A DNA stretch of 15,254 nucleotides from an uncultured Prevotellaceae bacterium. Lineage in GTDB: Bacteria; Bacteroidota; Bacteroidia; Bacteroidales; Bacteroidaceae. A program made the translations under genes and the position numbers. Of the stretch, positions 7,348-15,245 are shown piece by piece. The DNA is taken from the NCBI GenBank assembly GCA_937900485.1, contig CALCEL010000021.1, positions 1 through 15,254 on the forward strand, in the 5' to 3' direction. Positions within the stretch are counted from its first letter, which is position 1, and each line of letters begins with the position of its first letter. Below the pieces are notes generated by a model. It did no database searches, had not been told where the DNA came from, and was given only the letters and a program-made list of their open reading frames with translations.

Positions 7348-8958
7348 ATGCAACAGAAAATTATAATCTTGGACTTCGGTTCACAAACGACTCAACTCAT
7401 CGGACGCAGAGTTCGTGAGTTGAATATGTTTTGTGAGATAATGCCGTACAATAAGTTTCCTAAGGAAGATCCGTCGGTCATTGGCGTGATACTCAGTGGT
7501 TCTCCTTATAGTGTTTATGAGGATAGGGCATTCAAGATTGACTTTGACGAGTTAAGGGGTAAGTATCCAATCCTCGGTATTTGCTATGGTGCGCAGCTTA
7601 CGGCTCATACTTTTGGAGGAAAGGTCGAACCAGAGGGAACTCGAGAGTATGGTCGGGCTAATCTTGAGTCTTTCGAGAAAGAAAATGCTCTTTTCCGTGG
7701 CTTTGATGAGAATAGTCAGGTGTGGATGAGTCATGGCGACACAATAACTCGTCTGCCGGAAGGATTCCGTGTGATAGCCTCTACGTCTACAGTGAAAAAC
7801 GCTGCTTTTCAAGCGAATGAGGAAAAGATTTGGGGTGTCCAGTTCCATCCGGAGGTGTTCCACTCTGTTCAGGGAACTTTGTTGCTGAAGAATTTCGTCG
7901 TGGATATATGTGGAGGAAAGCAAGACTGGAGCCCGGCAAGTTTTGTGGACACAACAGTTAAGGAGTTGAAAGAGCAGGTTGGAGATGATAAGGTGATTCT
8001 CGGATTGTCTGGAGGTGTTGACTCTTCTGTTGCGGCTGTGTTGTTGAATAAGGCAATCGGTAATCAATTAACTTGTATCTTCGTCAATAATGGTTTGTTG
8101 AGAAAGAATGAGTTCGAGAATGTGTTGCGTGATTACGAGTGTCTTGGGCTGAATGTTGTCGGAGTCGACGCAAGTAAGAAGTTCTACGATGAACTGGCTG
8201 GTGTATGTGAGCCAGAACGTAAGCGTAAGATTATAGGTGCAGGCTTTATTGATGTGTTTGAGGCAGAGGCCAGAAAGATAGAAGGAGCCAAGTGGCTCGC
8301 TCAAGGTACTATTTATCCAGATAGGATTGAGTCCTTGAATATCACGGGTAAGGTGATAAAGAGTCACCATAATGTAGGTGGTCTGCCGGAGAAAATGGGT
8401 CTCAAACTTTGTGAGCCGCTGAAATGGCTGTTCAAGGATGAGGTGCGTCGTGTCGGACGTCAGTTGCAGATGCCTGAGCATCTGATAACAAGACACCCGT
8501 TCCCAGGACCAGGTCTTGCTGTTCGTATCCTTGGTGACATAACACCTGAAAAGGTACGTGTCCTACAAGAGGCGGATGATATTTTCATTCGTGGCTTACG
8601 TGAATGGAAGGTGAGACTGACAGGTGAGGAGGCGCGAAAAGTCCTTGCGGCAGGAGTGCCTACGGATATGAAAGATGGTGAGATTGAGGTTAGTCTTTAT
8701 GACCAGATCTGGCAAGCGGGTGCGATACTTCTTTCTGATGTCAAGAGTGTGGGCGTTATGGGTGATGAACGTACGTATGAGAATCCGGTAGCTCTAAGAG
8801 CCGTGACGAGTGCGGATGCCATGACTGCCGATTGGGCAAAGCTCCCTTACGAATTCTTGTCGGATGTCAGCAATAAGATAATAAGAAACGTCAAGGGCGT
8901 TAACAGAGTATGTTATGATGTCTCTTCAAAACCACCAGCAACGATAGAGTGGGAATAA
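7348..8958 (+). CDS. guaA: GMP synthase (glutamine-hydrolysing)
   Basis: Converts XMP to GMP using ATP and ammonia from glutamine, the last step of de novo guanine nucleotide synthesis; cytosolic. The 536-residue protein has an N-terminal class I glutamine amidotransferase domain with catalytic Cys79 in GICYGAQL and His167/Glu169 in GVQFHPEV. The ATP pyrophosphatase domain follows, with the P-loop LSGGVDSS at 220-227, and then the dimerisation domain ending PPATIEWE, close to the canonical C-terminus. All catalytic residues are present. It has its own promoter, and the following lipoprotein gene starts 36 nt after its stop with no terminator or promoter between, so the two may share a transcript although their functions are unrelated. 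Confidence 0.97.
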   Translation: MQQKIIILDFGSQTTQLIGRRVRELNMFCEIMPYNKFPKEDPSVIGVILSGSPYSVYEDRAFKIDFDELRGKYPILGICYGAQLTAHTFGGKVEPEGTREYGRANLESFEKENALFRGFDENSQVWMSHGDTITRLPEGFRVIASTSTVKNAAFQANEEKIWGVQFHPEVFHSVQGTLLLKNFVVDICGGKQDWSPASFVDTTVKELKEQVGDDKVILGLSGGVDSSVAAVLLNKAIGNQLTCIFVNNGLLRKNEFENVLRDYECLGLNVVGVDASKKFYDELAGVCEPERKRKIIGAGFIDVFEAEARKIEGAKWLAQGTIYPDRIESLNITGKVIKSHHNVGGLPEKMGLKLCEPLKWLFKDEVRRVGRQLQMPEHLITRHPFPGPGLAVRILGDITPEKVRVLQEADDIFIRGLREWKVRLTGEEARKVLAAGVPTDMKDGEIEVSLYDQIWQAGAILLSDVKSVGVMGDERTYENPVALRAVTSADAMTADWAKLPYEFLSDVSNKIIRNVKGVNRVCYDVSSKPPATIEWE

Positions 8959-8994
8959 GCAGATGTGTGAATCTTAATAAATAAAGAACGAAAC

Positions 8995-9798
8995 ATGAAA
9001 AAATATTTGTCATTGGTTGTTCTTGTTTTGACGTTATCTTTGACGGGATGTATGTCTTACAAGAAAGTTCCGTATATACAGAATAGTGCGGATGTGGATT
9101 TGTCGTCAGCGACAGGATTATATGATACGAAGATTATGCCGAAAGACTATCTCACTATTACTGTCAACCTCCCGAATGACCCAGAGGCTGTTAGAATGTT
9201 TAACATGACGGTTTCGTCAAAGGGTACCACGTCGTCAACAGGAACCATGTCTCTGTCAACTCAGAATACTCTTCTTCAGTATCTGGTCGAGAATGATGGA
9301 TGTATAGACTTTCCTATTCTTGGAAAGATAAAGGTTGCCGGCATGACACGCAATGAGCTGCAGGATTATCTTGTTGATAAGATTTACCCACAATATGTGC
9401 TTGAGAAGCCTATCGTCCTTGTTACGTTCTCAAGTTTCAAAATATCAGTGTTAGGTGAGGTGACTGGTCCTGGACAGTACGTTGTTTCAACGGGTAAGGT
9501 GAATGTGTTTGAGGCACTTGCCCTTGCGCGGGACCTTACCATATATGGAAGACGTGATAATGTGAAGCTGATAAGGGAAAACGCTGTTGGTGAGAAGTCT
9601 ATTGTTGAGCTTAATCTCAATGATGCTAACATCATCAACTCTCCTTATTATCAACTGCAGCAGAATGATATCTTGTATGTTACTCCTAACAAGACGAAGT
9701 CGAAAAACTCCGGAGTGGGTTCAGAGACCTCATTGTGGTTCTCTACGACTAGCATCTTGATATCAATCGCCAGTCTGTTGTATAATATTCTTAAGTAA
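8995..9798 (+). CDS. Polysaccharide biosynthesis/export outer-membrane lipoprotein (OPX/Wza family)
   Basis: Forms or belongs to an outer-membrane channel for capsular or exopolysaccharide. The 267-residue product begins with a lipoprotein signal peptide with lipobox LTGC (Cys19). The Poly_export domain (about residues 45-145; KIMPKDYLTITVNLPNDPEA) follows, then one SLBB domain (about 150-215; ISVLGEVTGPGQYVVSTG). The C-terminal hydrophobic segment (about 247-265) is the place where Wza-type proteins have a membrane-spanning helix. Family members usually precede a Wzz/Wzc chain-length protein, but here the next gene is a glutamine synthetase behind a terminator, so it is an orphan in this window. 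It probably depends on the guaA transcript. Confidence 0.92.
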   Translation: MKKYLSLVVLVLTLSLTGCMSYKKVPYIQNSADVDLSSATGLYDTKIMPKDYLTITVNLPNDPEAVRMFNMTVSSKGTTSSTGTMSLSTQNTLLQYLVENDGCIDFPILGKIKVAGMTRNELQDYLVDKIYPQYVLEKPIVLVTFSSFKISVLGEVTGPGQYVVSTGKVNVFEALALARDLTIYGRRDNVKLIRENAVGEKSIVELNLNDANIINSPYYQLQQNDILYVTPNKTKSKNSGVGSETSLWFSTTSILISIASLLYNILK

Positions 9799-9841
9799 AT
9801 GTTATTACGTTTATGAGATATGTGAGATATTGTGACAAACA

Positions 9842-9877
9842 AAATGAGGAACGTGACTTCGGTCACATTCCTCATTT
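9842..9877. terminator. Long UUCG-capped hairpin terminator
   Basis: A 16-position stem with one C-A mismatch (9842-9857 with 9862-9877) is capped by the stable tetraloop TTCG (9858-9861). It lies 43 nt after the export lipoprotein stop and before glnN. The plus-strand tail (GTGTTTGT) is only moderately T-rich, but the stem is strong. It most likely ends the guaA-OPX transcript. Confidence 0.8.
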
Positions 9878-9980
9878 GTGTTTGTAACTCAATATGATTG
9901 CATGAAGCCGTGTTAGCTTTTTGCGAGCAATTCTATCAGATAAGTAGTAAGGTAAAAATTGAACAAATATAAATAAGAAA

Positions 9981-12170
9981 ATGGCTGAAAAACTAAGATT
10001 TCAGGTTGTCAGTGAGGCTTTCAAGCGTCAACCTGTTGAGGTTAAAGTTCCCGCAGAGCGTCCGTCTGAGTACTTCTCTAAGTACGTGTTCGACAAACAG
10101 AAGATGTACAAGTACCTTCCTGCCAAAGTATATAGGAAGATGCGTGACGTTATTGAGAATGGAGCTGTGTTTGATCGTACTATAGCGGATGAGGTAGCTG
10201 AGGGAATCAAGAAATGGGCGATGGAATTGGGTGTCACTCATTACACTCATTGGTTTCAGCCATTGACTGAAGGTACTGCTGAGAAACATGATGGCTTTGT
10301 CGAGCACGATTGGAAGGGCGGTATGGTAGAGGAGTTTGAGGGAAAGCTCTTAGTGCAGCAAGAGCCAGACGCATCCTCGTTCCCTAATGGTGGTATACGC
10401 TCCACGTTCGAGGCGCGAGGCTATTCGGCTTGGGATCCGACGTCACCGGTATTTGTCATTGGTGACACACTCATGATACCAACAATCTTCATCTCATACA
10501 CAGGTGAGGCCCTTGACTATAAAGTGCCTTTGAAGAAAGCGTTGTACGCAGTGGACAAGGCCGCTACGGCTGTGGCGCAGTACTTCAACCCTGACGTGAC
10601 CAAGGTGATATCTAACTTGGGATGGGAACAAGAGTACTTTCTTGTTGACGAGTCACTTTATCTTGCCAGACCAGACTTGATAATGACAGGAAGAACCCTT
10701 ATGGGACATGACTCTGCCAAGAACCAGCAGATGGATGACCACTATTTCGGTTCTATCCCTGAGCGTGTGGAGAACTATATGCGTGATATAGAGATACAGG
10801 CGTTGGAGCTTGGTATTCCTTGCAAGACACGTCATAATGAGGTGGCTCCGAATCAGTTTGAGCTCGCACCGATTTTTGAGGAGACAAACCTGGCCGTCGA
10901 CCATAACATGCTCATGATGTCAATCATGAAACGTGTGGCGAGAAAACACGGCTTCCGTTGCCTCCTGCATGAGAAACCGTTTAAGGGAATCAACGGCTCA
11001 GGTAAACATAATAACTGGTCTTTGGCTACTAATACCGGTGTCTTGTTACATGCGCCAGGAAAGACTCCAGAGGATAACTTACGTTTCGTGGTGTTTACCG
11101 TCGAGACACTCAAAGGTGTGTATGACCATAACGGATTGTTAAAAGCGTCAATCATGAGCGCCACTAACTCACATCGTCTTGGAGCGCACGAGGCTCCTCC
11201 TGCCATTATATCTTCTTTCCTCGGAAGAACCGTGACCGACCTTCTCGAGCATGTGGAGAATTGTGACGATAATGCTTTCACCATGTCCGGCAAGACGTCT
11301 TACCAGCTTAATCTGCCTTCTCTTCCGGAGCTGCTGATTGACAATACTGATAGAAACAGAACGTCTCCTTTTGCCTTCACCGGAAACCGTTTCGAGTTTC
11401 GTGCCGTAGGCTCAGAGGCCAACTGTGCATCGGCAATGCTGACACTTAACACTGCCGTGGCTGAGGCCCTCACCTCATTCAAGCAGCGTGTTGACGCTCT
11501 CATCGACAAGGGTGAGTCTAAGAATACTGCGATACTTAAGATCGTACGCGAGGATATCAAATATGTTAAGCCTATTATCTTTAATGGTAATGGCTATGGC
11601 GAGGAGTGGAAACAGGAAGCTGCGCGACGTGGCTTAGATTGTGACACTTGTGCTCCTTCAATTTTTGACCGCTACCTTGACGAGGAGTCTGTCAAAATGT
11701 TCGAGTCCATGAATGTGATGACACGAAAAGAGTTGGCGGCTCGTAACGAGATTAAGTGGGAGACATACACTAAGAAAATACAGATTGAGTCAAGAATCTT
11801 TGGTGACCTCTGTCTTAACCATATCATTCCTGTCGTCACAAAATATCAGTCAATGCTGATAGACAATGTGAGCAAGGTTATCAGTATATTCCCTAAGGAG
11901 AAGGCGGACAAGATCTCGAAGGAGAATCTTATCCTCATTGAGAGAATATCAGACCATGAGTCATTCATCATTGAGAATGTCCACAAGATGATTGAGGCGA
12001 GAAAAGTGGCAAACAGAATCGAGTCTGAGCGTGAGAAAGCCATGGCCTACCATGACACTGTCGCTCCTCTGCTTGAGTCAATACGTTATCATGTTGATAA
12101 GCTCGAGACCATCGTTGATGATGAGGCGTGGCCATTGCCTAAGTATCGCGAGCTGCTCTTCATACGCTGA
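9981..12170 (+). CDS. glnN: Glutamine synthetase, type III
   Basis: ATP-dependent synthesis of glutamine from glutamate and ammonia, the main ammonium-assimilating step; cytosolic, dodecameric in this family. At 729 residues it has the length of GSIII, much longer than GSI or GSII. Visible signatures are NGGIRSTFEARGYSAWDP (136-153), HNEVAPNQFELAP (285-297), KGINGSGKHNNWS (335-347, nucleotide/glutamate site), and NRTSPFAFTGNRFEFRAVGS (459 onward). The catalytic core looks complete, and the long helical C-terminal region typical of type III is present. The 100 nt upstream contain no clear TAnnTTTG element; the nearest, TAGCTTTTTG at 9914, is off consensus. The gene may therefore use another sigma factor or an activator. 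The symbol glnN follows usage for type III enzymes. Confidence 0.97.
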   Translation: MAEKLRFQVVSEAFKRQPVEVKVPAERPSEYFSKYVFDKQKMYKYLPAKVYRKMRDVIENGAVFDRTIADEVAEGIKKWAMELGVTHYTHWFQPLTEGTAEKHDGFVEHDWKGGMVEEFEGKLLVQQEPDASSFPNGGIRSTFEARGYSAWDPTSPVFVIGDTLMIPTIFISYTGEALDYKVPLKKALYAVDKAATAVAQYFNPDVTKVISNLGWEQEYFLVDESLYLARPDLIMTGRTLMGHDSAKNQQMDDHYFGSIPERVENYMRDIEIQALELGIPCKTRHNEVAPNQFELAPIFEETNLAVDHNMLMMSIMKRVARKHGFRCLLHEKPFKGINGSGKHNNWSLATNTGVLLHAPGKTPEDNLRFVVFTVETLKGVYDHNGLLKASIMSATNSHRLGAHEAPPAIISSFLGRTVTDLLEHVENCDDNAFTMSGKTSYQLNLPSLPELLIDNTDRNRTSPFAFTGNRFEFRAVGSEANCASAMLTLNTAVAEALTSFKQRVDALIDKGESKNTAILKIVREDIKYVKPIIFNGNGYGEEWKQEAARRGLDCDTCAPSIFDRYLDEESVKMFESMNVMTRKELAARNEIKWETYTKKIQIESRIFGDLCLNHIIPVVTKYQSMLIDNVSKVISIFPKEKADKISKENLILIERISDHESFIIENVHKMIEARKVANRIESEREKAMAYHDTVAPLLESIRYHVDKLETIVDDEAWPLPKYRELLFIR

Positions 12171-12186
12171 CGACTGAAGTGCGAGC

Positions 12187-12237
12187 GTGTGACATGTTTA
12201 GTGAGAAGTAGCACAAAATTGTCGCACAGACTTTTTT
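12187..12237 (+). terminator. Possible glnN terminator
   Basis: GTGTGACA (12187-12194) pairs with TGTCGCAC (12220-12227) through one G-T pair. Six Ts (12232-12237) follow shortly after. The 25-nt loop is large, so this is only a moderate intrinsic terminator, placed directly before the AraC promoter. Confidence 0.4.
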
Positions 12238-12241
12238 ATGA

Positions 12242-12288
12242 AAAAAATATCCTTATCTTTGCGTTTGCATGAGATAAGGATATTTTTT
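12242..12288. repeat. Perfect 16-17 bp inverted repeat overlapping the AraC-gene promoter
   Basis: The arms 12242-12257 and 12273-12288 are exact reverse complements (A6-TATCCTTATC against GATAAGGATA-T6). One further A-T pair shortens the loop to 13 nt. The right arm ends immediately before the ATG at 12289. The shape (stem flanked by A6 and T6) is that of a bidirectional intrinsic terminator, so it could also stop readthrough from glnN. It also contains the predicted promoter, so it could be an operator. Confidence 0.75.
12254..12261 (+). promoter_or_regulatory. -7 promoter element for the AraC-family gene
   Basis: TATCTTTG matches TAnnTTTG exactly and lies across the inner end of the left arm of the inverted repeat. 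The predicted start is near 12268, in the loop. The mRNA leader would be about 20 nt and consist almost entirely of the right arm. The -33 region is T-rich without a clear TTTG. Confidence 0.55.
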
Positions 12289-13152
12289 ATGGATACACAA
12301 CTTGACATTCTCGACTTGCTGGTGCTCAACCTCGGCTATGTGGAGTCACATCGTACTTGGACAGTGAATGGCTTGTCATCGCCATTCGCGCGGATCTACT
12401 ATGTCGAGAAGGGACATGGATGGATTACACTTCCGTCCGGAAAGTATGAGGTGACCCCTGGCCACCTGTATCTTGTTCCCGCCTTCGTGACACATAGCTA
12501 CGTCTGTGACCCGGGCTCTGGCCTGTACTACCTGTTCGTCTACGAGGAGCTGAAAAGCAATGTCGACCTGTTCGATATGTACGATTTCCCGATTGAGGTG
12601 CCGGTTGAGGATGACGCTCTTTTCCTTTTCCGGTTCTTCTGCCGCAGCTATCCCGAGTTGGCTCTGCAGCTGCCACATTCCGATCCGCAAGGCTATGATA
12701 ATCATGAGTCTTTCGCCATTTTTGTTAAACGCTACAGAAAGATGCACCTTTATCAGCGATCCCAATTGAGAGGCATGGTATATATCGTGTTCTCCAAATT
12801 TATGACGAATGCCAGACCTAAGGTATGGACGGGGGATGTGAGGCTACAGAAAGTGCTCAAGTACATCAATACACATCTGGAGGAGGAAATCTCTGTCGAC
12901 TCATTGGCTGACATCGCCTGCCTGACCAAACCTTATCTTATAAGGCAGTTTAAGAAATTCCTTGGATATGCTCCTCTGCAATACGTCATGCTCAAAAAGA
13001 TTGAGAAGGCTCAACTCCTGTTGGTGACCGATGATATCCCCGTGCGTGACATCGCAAGCGCTCTTGGCTATACCGACGCGTCATATTTCATCCGACTGTT
13101 CCGGAAAAAGGTGGGCATGACCCCTCAGGAGTATAGGACAAAAATGAAGTGA
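12289..13152 (+). CDS. AraC-family transcriptional regulator
   Basis: DNA-binding regulator with a ligand-sensing domain. The 287-residue product has an N-terminal cupin-like sensor (about 20-95; YYVEKGHGWITLPSG followed by GHLYLVPAFVTHSY). A linker follows, then a C-terminal AraC/XylS double helix-turn-helix (about 187-287; first HTH DSLADIACLTKPYLIRQFKK, second VRDIASALGYTDASYFIRLF, ending GMTPQEYR). The frame is open to an ATG at 12238, but those 17 codons come from the inverted repeat and contain the promoter, so MDTQLDILDLL at 12289 is preferred. The ligand is unknown. The adjacent FadL-type porin, with direct repeats in between, is the natural candidate target. Confidence 0.92.
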   Translation: MDTQLDILDLLVLNLGYVESHRTWTVNGLSSPFARIYYVEKGHGWITLPSGKYEVTPGHLYLVPAFVTHSYVCDPGSGLYYLFVYEELKSNVDLFDMYDFPIEVPVEDDALFLFRFFCRSYPELALQLPHSDPQGYDNHESFAIFVKRYRKMHLYQRSQLRGMVYIVFSKFMTNARPKVWTGDVRLQKVLKYINTHLEEEISVDSLADIACLTKPYLIRQFKKFLGYAPLQYVMLKKIEKAQLLLVTDDIPVRDIASALGYTDASYFIRLFRKKVGMTPQEYRTKMK

Positions 13153-13176
13153 TAAAGTCGGTCTTACCTATGAATG

Positions 13177-13239
13177 TCTTAGGACTATATAATTAATGCA
13201 ATAGGACAAAATTAACCAATGCGTTCTTCTTTCCTAAGA
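13177..13239. promoter_or_regulatory. Candidate operator: TAGGAC direct repeats and inverted copy
   Basis: TAGGAC occurs at 13180-13185 and again at 13202-13207, same orientation, 22 bp apart (about two helical turns), the arrangement AraC-type activators favour. A longer inverted match links TCTTAGGA (13177-13184) with TCCTAAGA (13232-13239). They lie about 50-110 bp upstream of the predicted start of the porin gene. Binding by the neighbouring regulator is an inference. Confidence 0.4.
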
Positions 13240-13277
13240 AATGTTATGTTTTTTTATGATTAATTTTTTTTTCAAAA

Positions 13278-13285
13278 TACCTTTG
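13278..13285 (+). promoter_or_regulatory. -7 promoter element for the FadL-type porin gene
   Basis: TACCTTTG matches TAnnTTTG exactly. The predicted start is near 13292, giving a leader of about 20 nt with an AAAGGA Shine-Dalgarno-like stretch (13298-13303) 8 nt before the ATG at 13312, uncommon for this phylum. No clear -33 TTTG is seen; the upstream region is T-rich. Confidence 0.65.
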
Positions 13286-13311
13286 CGGAGAATAAACAAA
13301 GGAACCATAAT

Positions 13312-14661
13312 ATGAAAAAAACTTTAATTGTCGCATCTCTCATGGCAATGAGCGGTGTAGTGGCAAAAGCCGGAGGACTCATGACGAATACCAATTATCA
13401 TATCGCCTTTGACCGAATGATGGCTCGCGGCGCTACTTTTGATATTGACGCGGCATATAGCAATCCTGCCGGACTGGCTTGGGGACATGATGGTTTTCAG
13501 CTCTCTCTGAATTTCCAGAAGCCATGGCAGAATCGTGACATAGAGACAACGATTCCGAATTATTTGCAGTACAATGGCGTTTATGACGGGTATCAGGGAT
13601 TCAACAATACCACGTTCGAGGGTAAGGCGTCAGTACCTGTCGTGCCGGCTCTGTTTGCCTCTTACAAGAAGGACAAATGGGCTGTGTCCGCAATGGTCGG
13701 CATCGTCGGAAGTGGCGGATTCGTGAAGTATGAGGACGGCATCCCTATGTTCAACGCCCTTGTCATGGGTAGTATATTCAAGAGCTCTTTGCAGAATTAC
13801 GCCCAGAACGCCGACCCTATCATCACTCCTGATATGTATACTATAGACTCAGAAGTGAAGGGAAAGCAGTATATCTATGGAGCACAGGTCAATTTTACTT
13901 ATAAGTTCACGGATTATCTTGCCGGTGCTGTCGGTGTCAGAGCTAACTACTACGACGGTTATAGCCGCGCTTATGTCACTGCTTCCGCAGGCGGAACAAC
14001 ATTGGTTGACCTCGGTCTTGACTGCACACAGCGAGGATGGGGATTCGCTCCGATCGTCAGCGTCGACTATCATCAGGGACCGGTGACTCTTGCCGCTCGC
14101 TATGAGTTCCGTACTAAGATTGACACTGAGAACGATACCAAGAGACTCTCTGAGCAACTGCCATCGGATCTGACAGCACCATATCGGGACGGCAACCATG
14201 TGCGTTATGACATGCCGGCTCTCCTCTCTGTGGCGTTCGGCTATGAGTTCACTCCAAGTCTCCGTGCTACCGCTGAGTATCATTTCTTCGACGACAAGAA
14301 CGCGAAGATGGCTGGTGACAGACAGAAGACTCTGACCGGAGGAACAAATGAGTTCCTGCTTGGTGTGGAGTATGACATAAATGACAAGTTCACGGTCAGC
14401 TGCGGAGGCCAGAGAACAGACTATGGACTGTCTGATGAGTATGAGCAGCATACCTCTTTCGCTTGCGATAGTTATAGTGTAGGTCTGGGTGGCGCATGGA
14501 ACATCACTGATAAGATTCGTCTTAACGCGGGTTATTTCGTGACATTGTACAGCGACTACACAAAAGAATATGATAGTTACTTCAGTACAGGATATCCAGG
14601 AACAGATACTTTTTCACGAACAAACCATGTCGTCGGCATCGGTATTGATTATAAATTCTGA
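13312..14661 (+). CDS. FadL/TodX (OMPP1)-family outer-membrane transport protein
   Basis: Predicted outer-membrane channel for hydrophobic compounds such as fatty acids. The 449-residue product has a signal peptide ending AKA before Gly21. The mature start GGLMTNTNYHIAFDRMMARGATFDIDAAYSNPAGLAW is the family's N-terminal hatch region (the NPAGL motif is diagnostic). The rest alternates aromatic and polar residues as in a long beta-barrel, and the last residue is Phe (GIGIDYKF). The gene stands alone between its own promoter and a strong terminator, directly downstream of an AraC-family regulator in the same orientation. The substrate cannot be read from the sequence. Confidence 0.92.
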   Translation: MKKTLIVASLMAMSGVVAKAGGLMTNTNYHIAFDRMMARGATFDIDAAYSNPAGLAWGHDGFQLSLNFQKPWQNRDIETTIPNYLQYNGVYDGYQGFNNTTFEGKASVPVVPALFASYKKDKWAVSAMVGIVGSGGFVKYEDGIPMFNALVMGSIFKSSLQNYAQNADPIITPDMYTIDSEVKGKQYIYGAQVNFTYKFTDYLAGAVGVRANYYDGYSRAYVTASAGGTTLVDLGLDCTQRGWGFAPIVSVDYHQGPVTLAARYEFRTKIDTENDTKRLSEQLPSDLTAPYRDGNHVRYDMPALLSVAFGYEFTPSLRATAEYHFFDDKNAKMAGDRQKTLTGGTNEFLLGVEYDINDKFTVSCGGQRTDYGLSDEYEQHTSFACDSYSVGLGGAWNITDKIRLNAGYFVTLYSDYTKEYDSYFSTGYPGTDTFSRTNHVVGIGIDYKF

Positions 14662-14739
14662 TTAGCGGGGTATTTATAGGATATGTGATAGTGAATTGGT
14701 GAAAACAACAACGTAATCTTTTTTAATTTCATTTTTAGG

Positions 14740-14774
14740 AGAGGATAAGAAGTGATTTCTTATCCTCTTTTTTT
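14740..14774 (+). terminator. Intrinsic terminator of the FadL-type gene
   Basis: A perfect 12-bp stem (14740-14751 with 14757-14768) with a 5-nt loop (GTGAT) runs into seven Ts (14768-14774). It lies 78 nt after the stop codon and is a textbook rho-independent terminator. Confidence 0.92.
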
Positions 14775-15057
14775 CGCGACATGAACATCACACGACACTT
14801 CGTCCACAGCCTGCTCTTCACCGACACATCCCCGACATACATTCTTCATCCTCTCAACGTGCTCCTTATACTGATTTCCGGTAGCATCCGGCGCACTGTC
14901 ACCACAGTTCTGTCAACCGTATTACTTCCCTCACGGCGTTTTTATTCTTGCGTCCCCGTAAAGACTATGGCCCGCTGTGATACGCATAGTTAGGAGGTGT
15001 GTGGGAGACTGTTGATGCGAAGATGCTGATTCGCTTTGGAATAGTAAGACTCTCTCG

Positions 15058-15133
15058 AGGAAATGTCACACAGTAAATGGTGGAATAAAGGACAATTTAC
15101 TCTGTGACGAAATTTCCTATGCCTGTTTTTTTT
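15058..15133 (+). other. Large imperfect hairpin followed by T8
   Basis: AGTAAAT (15072-15078) pairs with ATTTACT (15095-15101). After one C-C mismatch GTCACA (15065-15070) pairs with TGTGAC (15103-15108). AGGAAAT (15058-15064) pairs with ATTTCCT (15112-15118) across a GAA bulge. Twenty pairs in all, with a 16-nt loop. Eight Ts (15126-15133) come 7 nt later. It could be the 3' end of a small RNA or a terminator, but no gene ends upstream of it. Confidence 0.5.
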
Positions 15134-15200
15134 GCCCAAATTGGGTTAACTTATTGATAATCTTATTGCAAGGTATAAAAAACCTTGTGTCTCTTTTTAA

Positions 15201-15245
15201 AAATTCTCAGGTTAGGATATAGTCTATACGCAGGTCTGAGAATTT
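15201..15245. repeat. Perfect 10-bp inverted repeat with nested palindrome
   Basis: AAATTCTCAG (15201-15210) and CTGAGAATTT (15236-15245) are exact reverse complements. Inside, TATAG and CTATA (15218-15222 and 15224-15228) form a second, nested hairpin. Function unknown; it may belong to the next gene's regulatory region beyond the window. Confidence 0.55.

Noticed and set aside
12238..12288. 17-residue extension of the AraC-family protein
   Set aside because: The codons are the inverted repeat and promoter themselves; the ATG at 12289 is more plausible.
14781..14993. 70-codon frame after the porin terminator
   Set aside because: No recognisable family, no promoter element, and it begins within 7 nt of the terminator T-run. 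The opposing minus-strand frame (about 14760-14890) also has no proper start.
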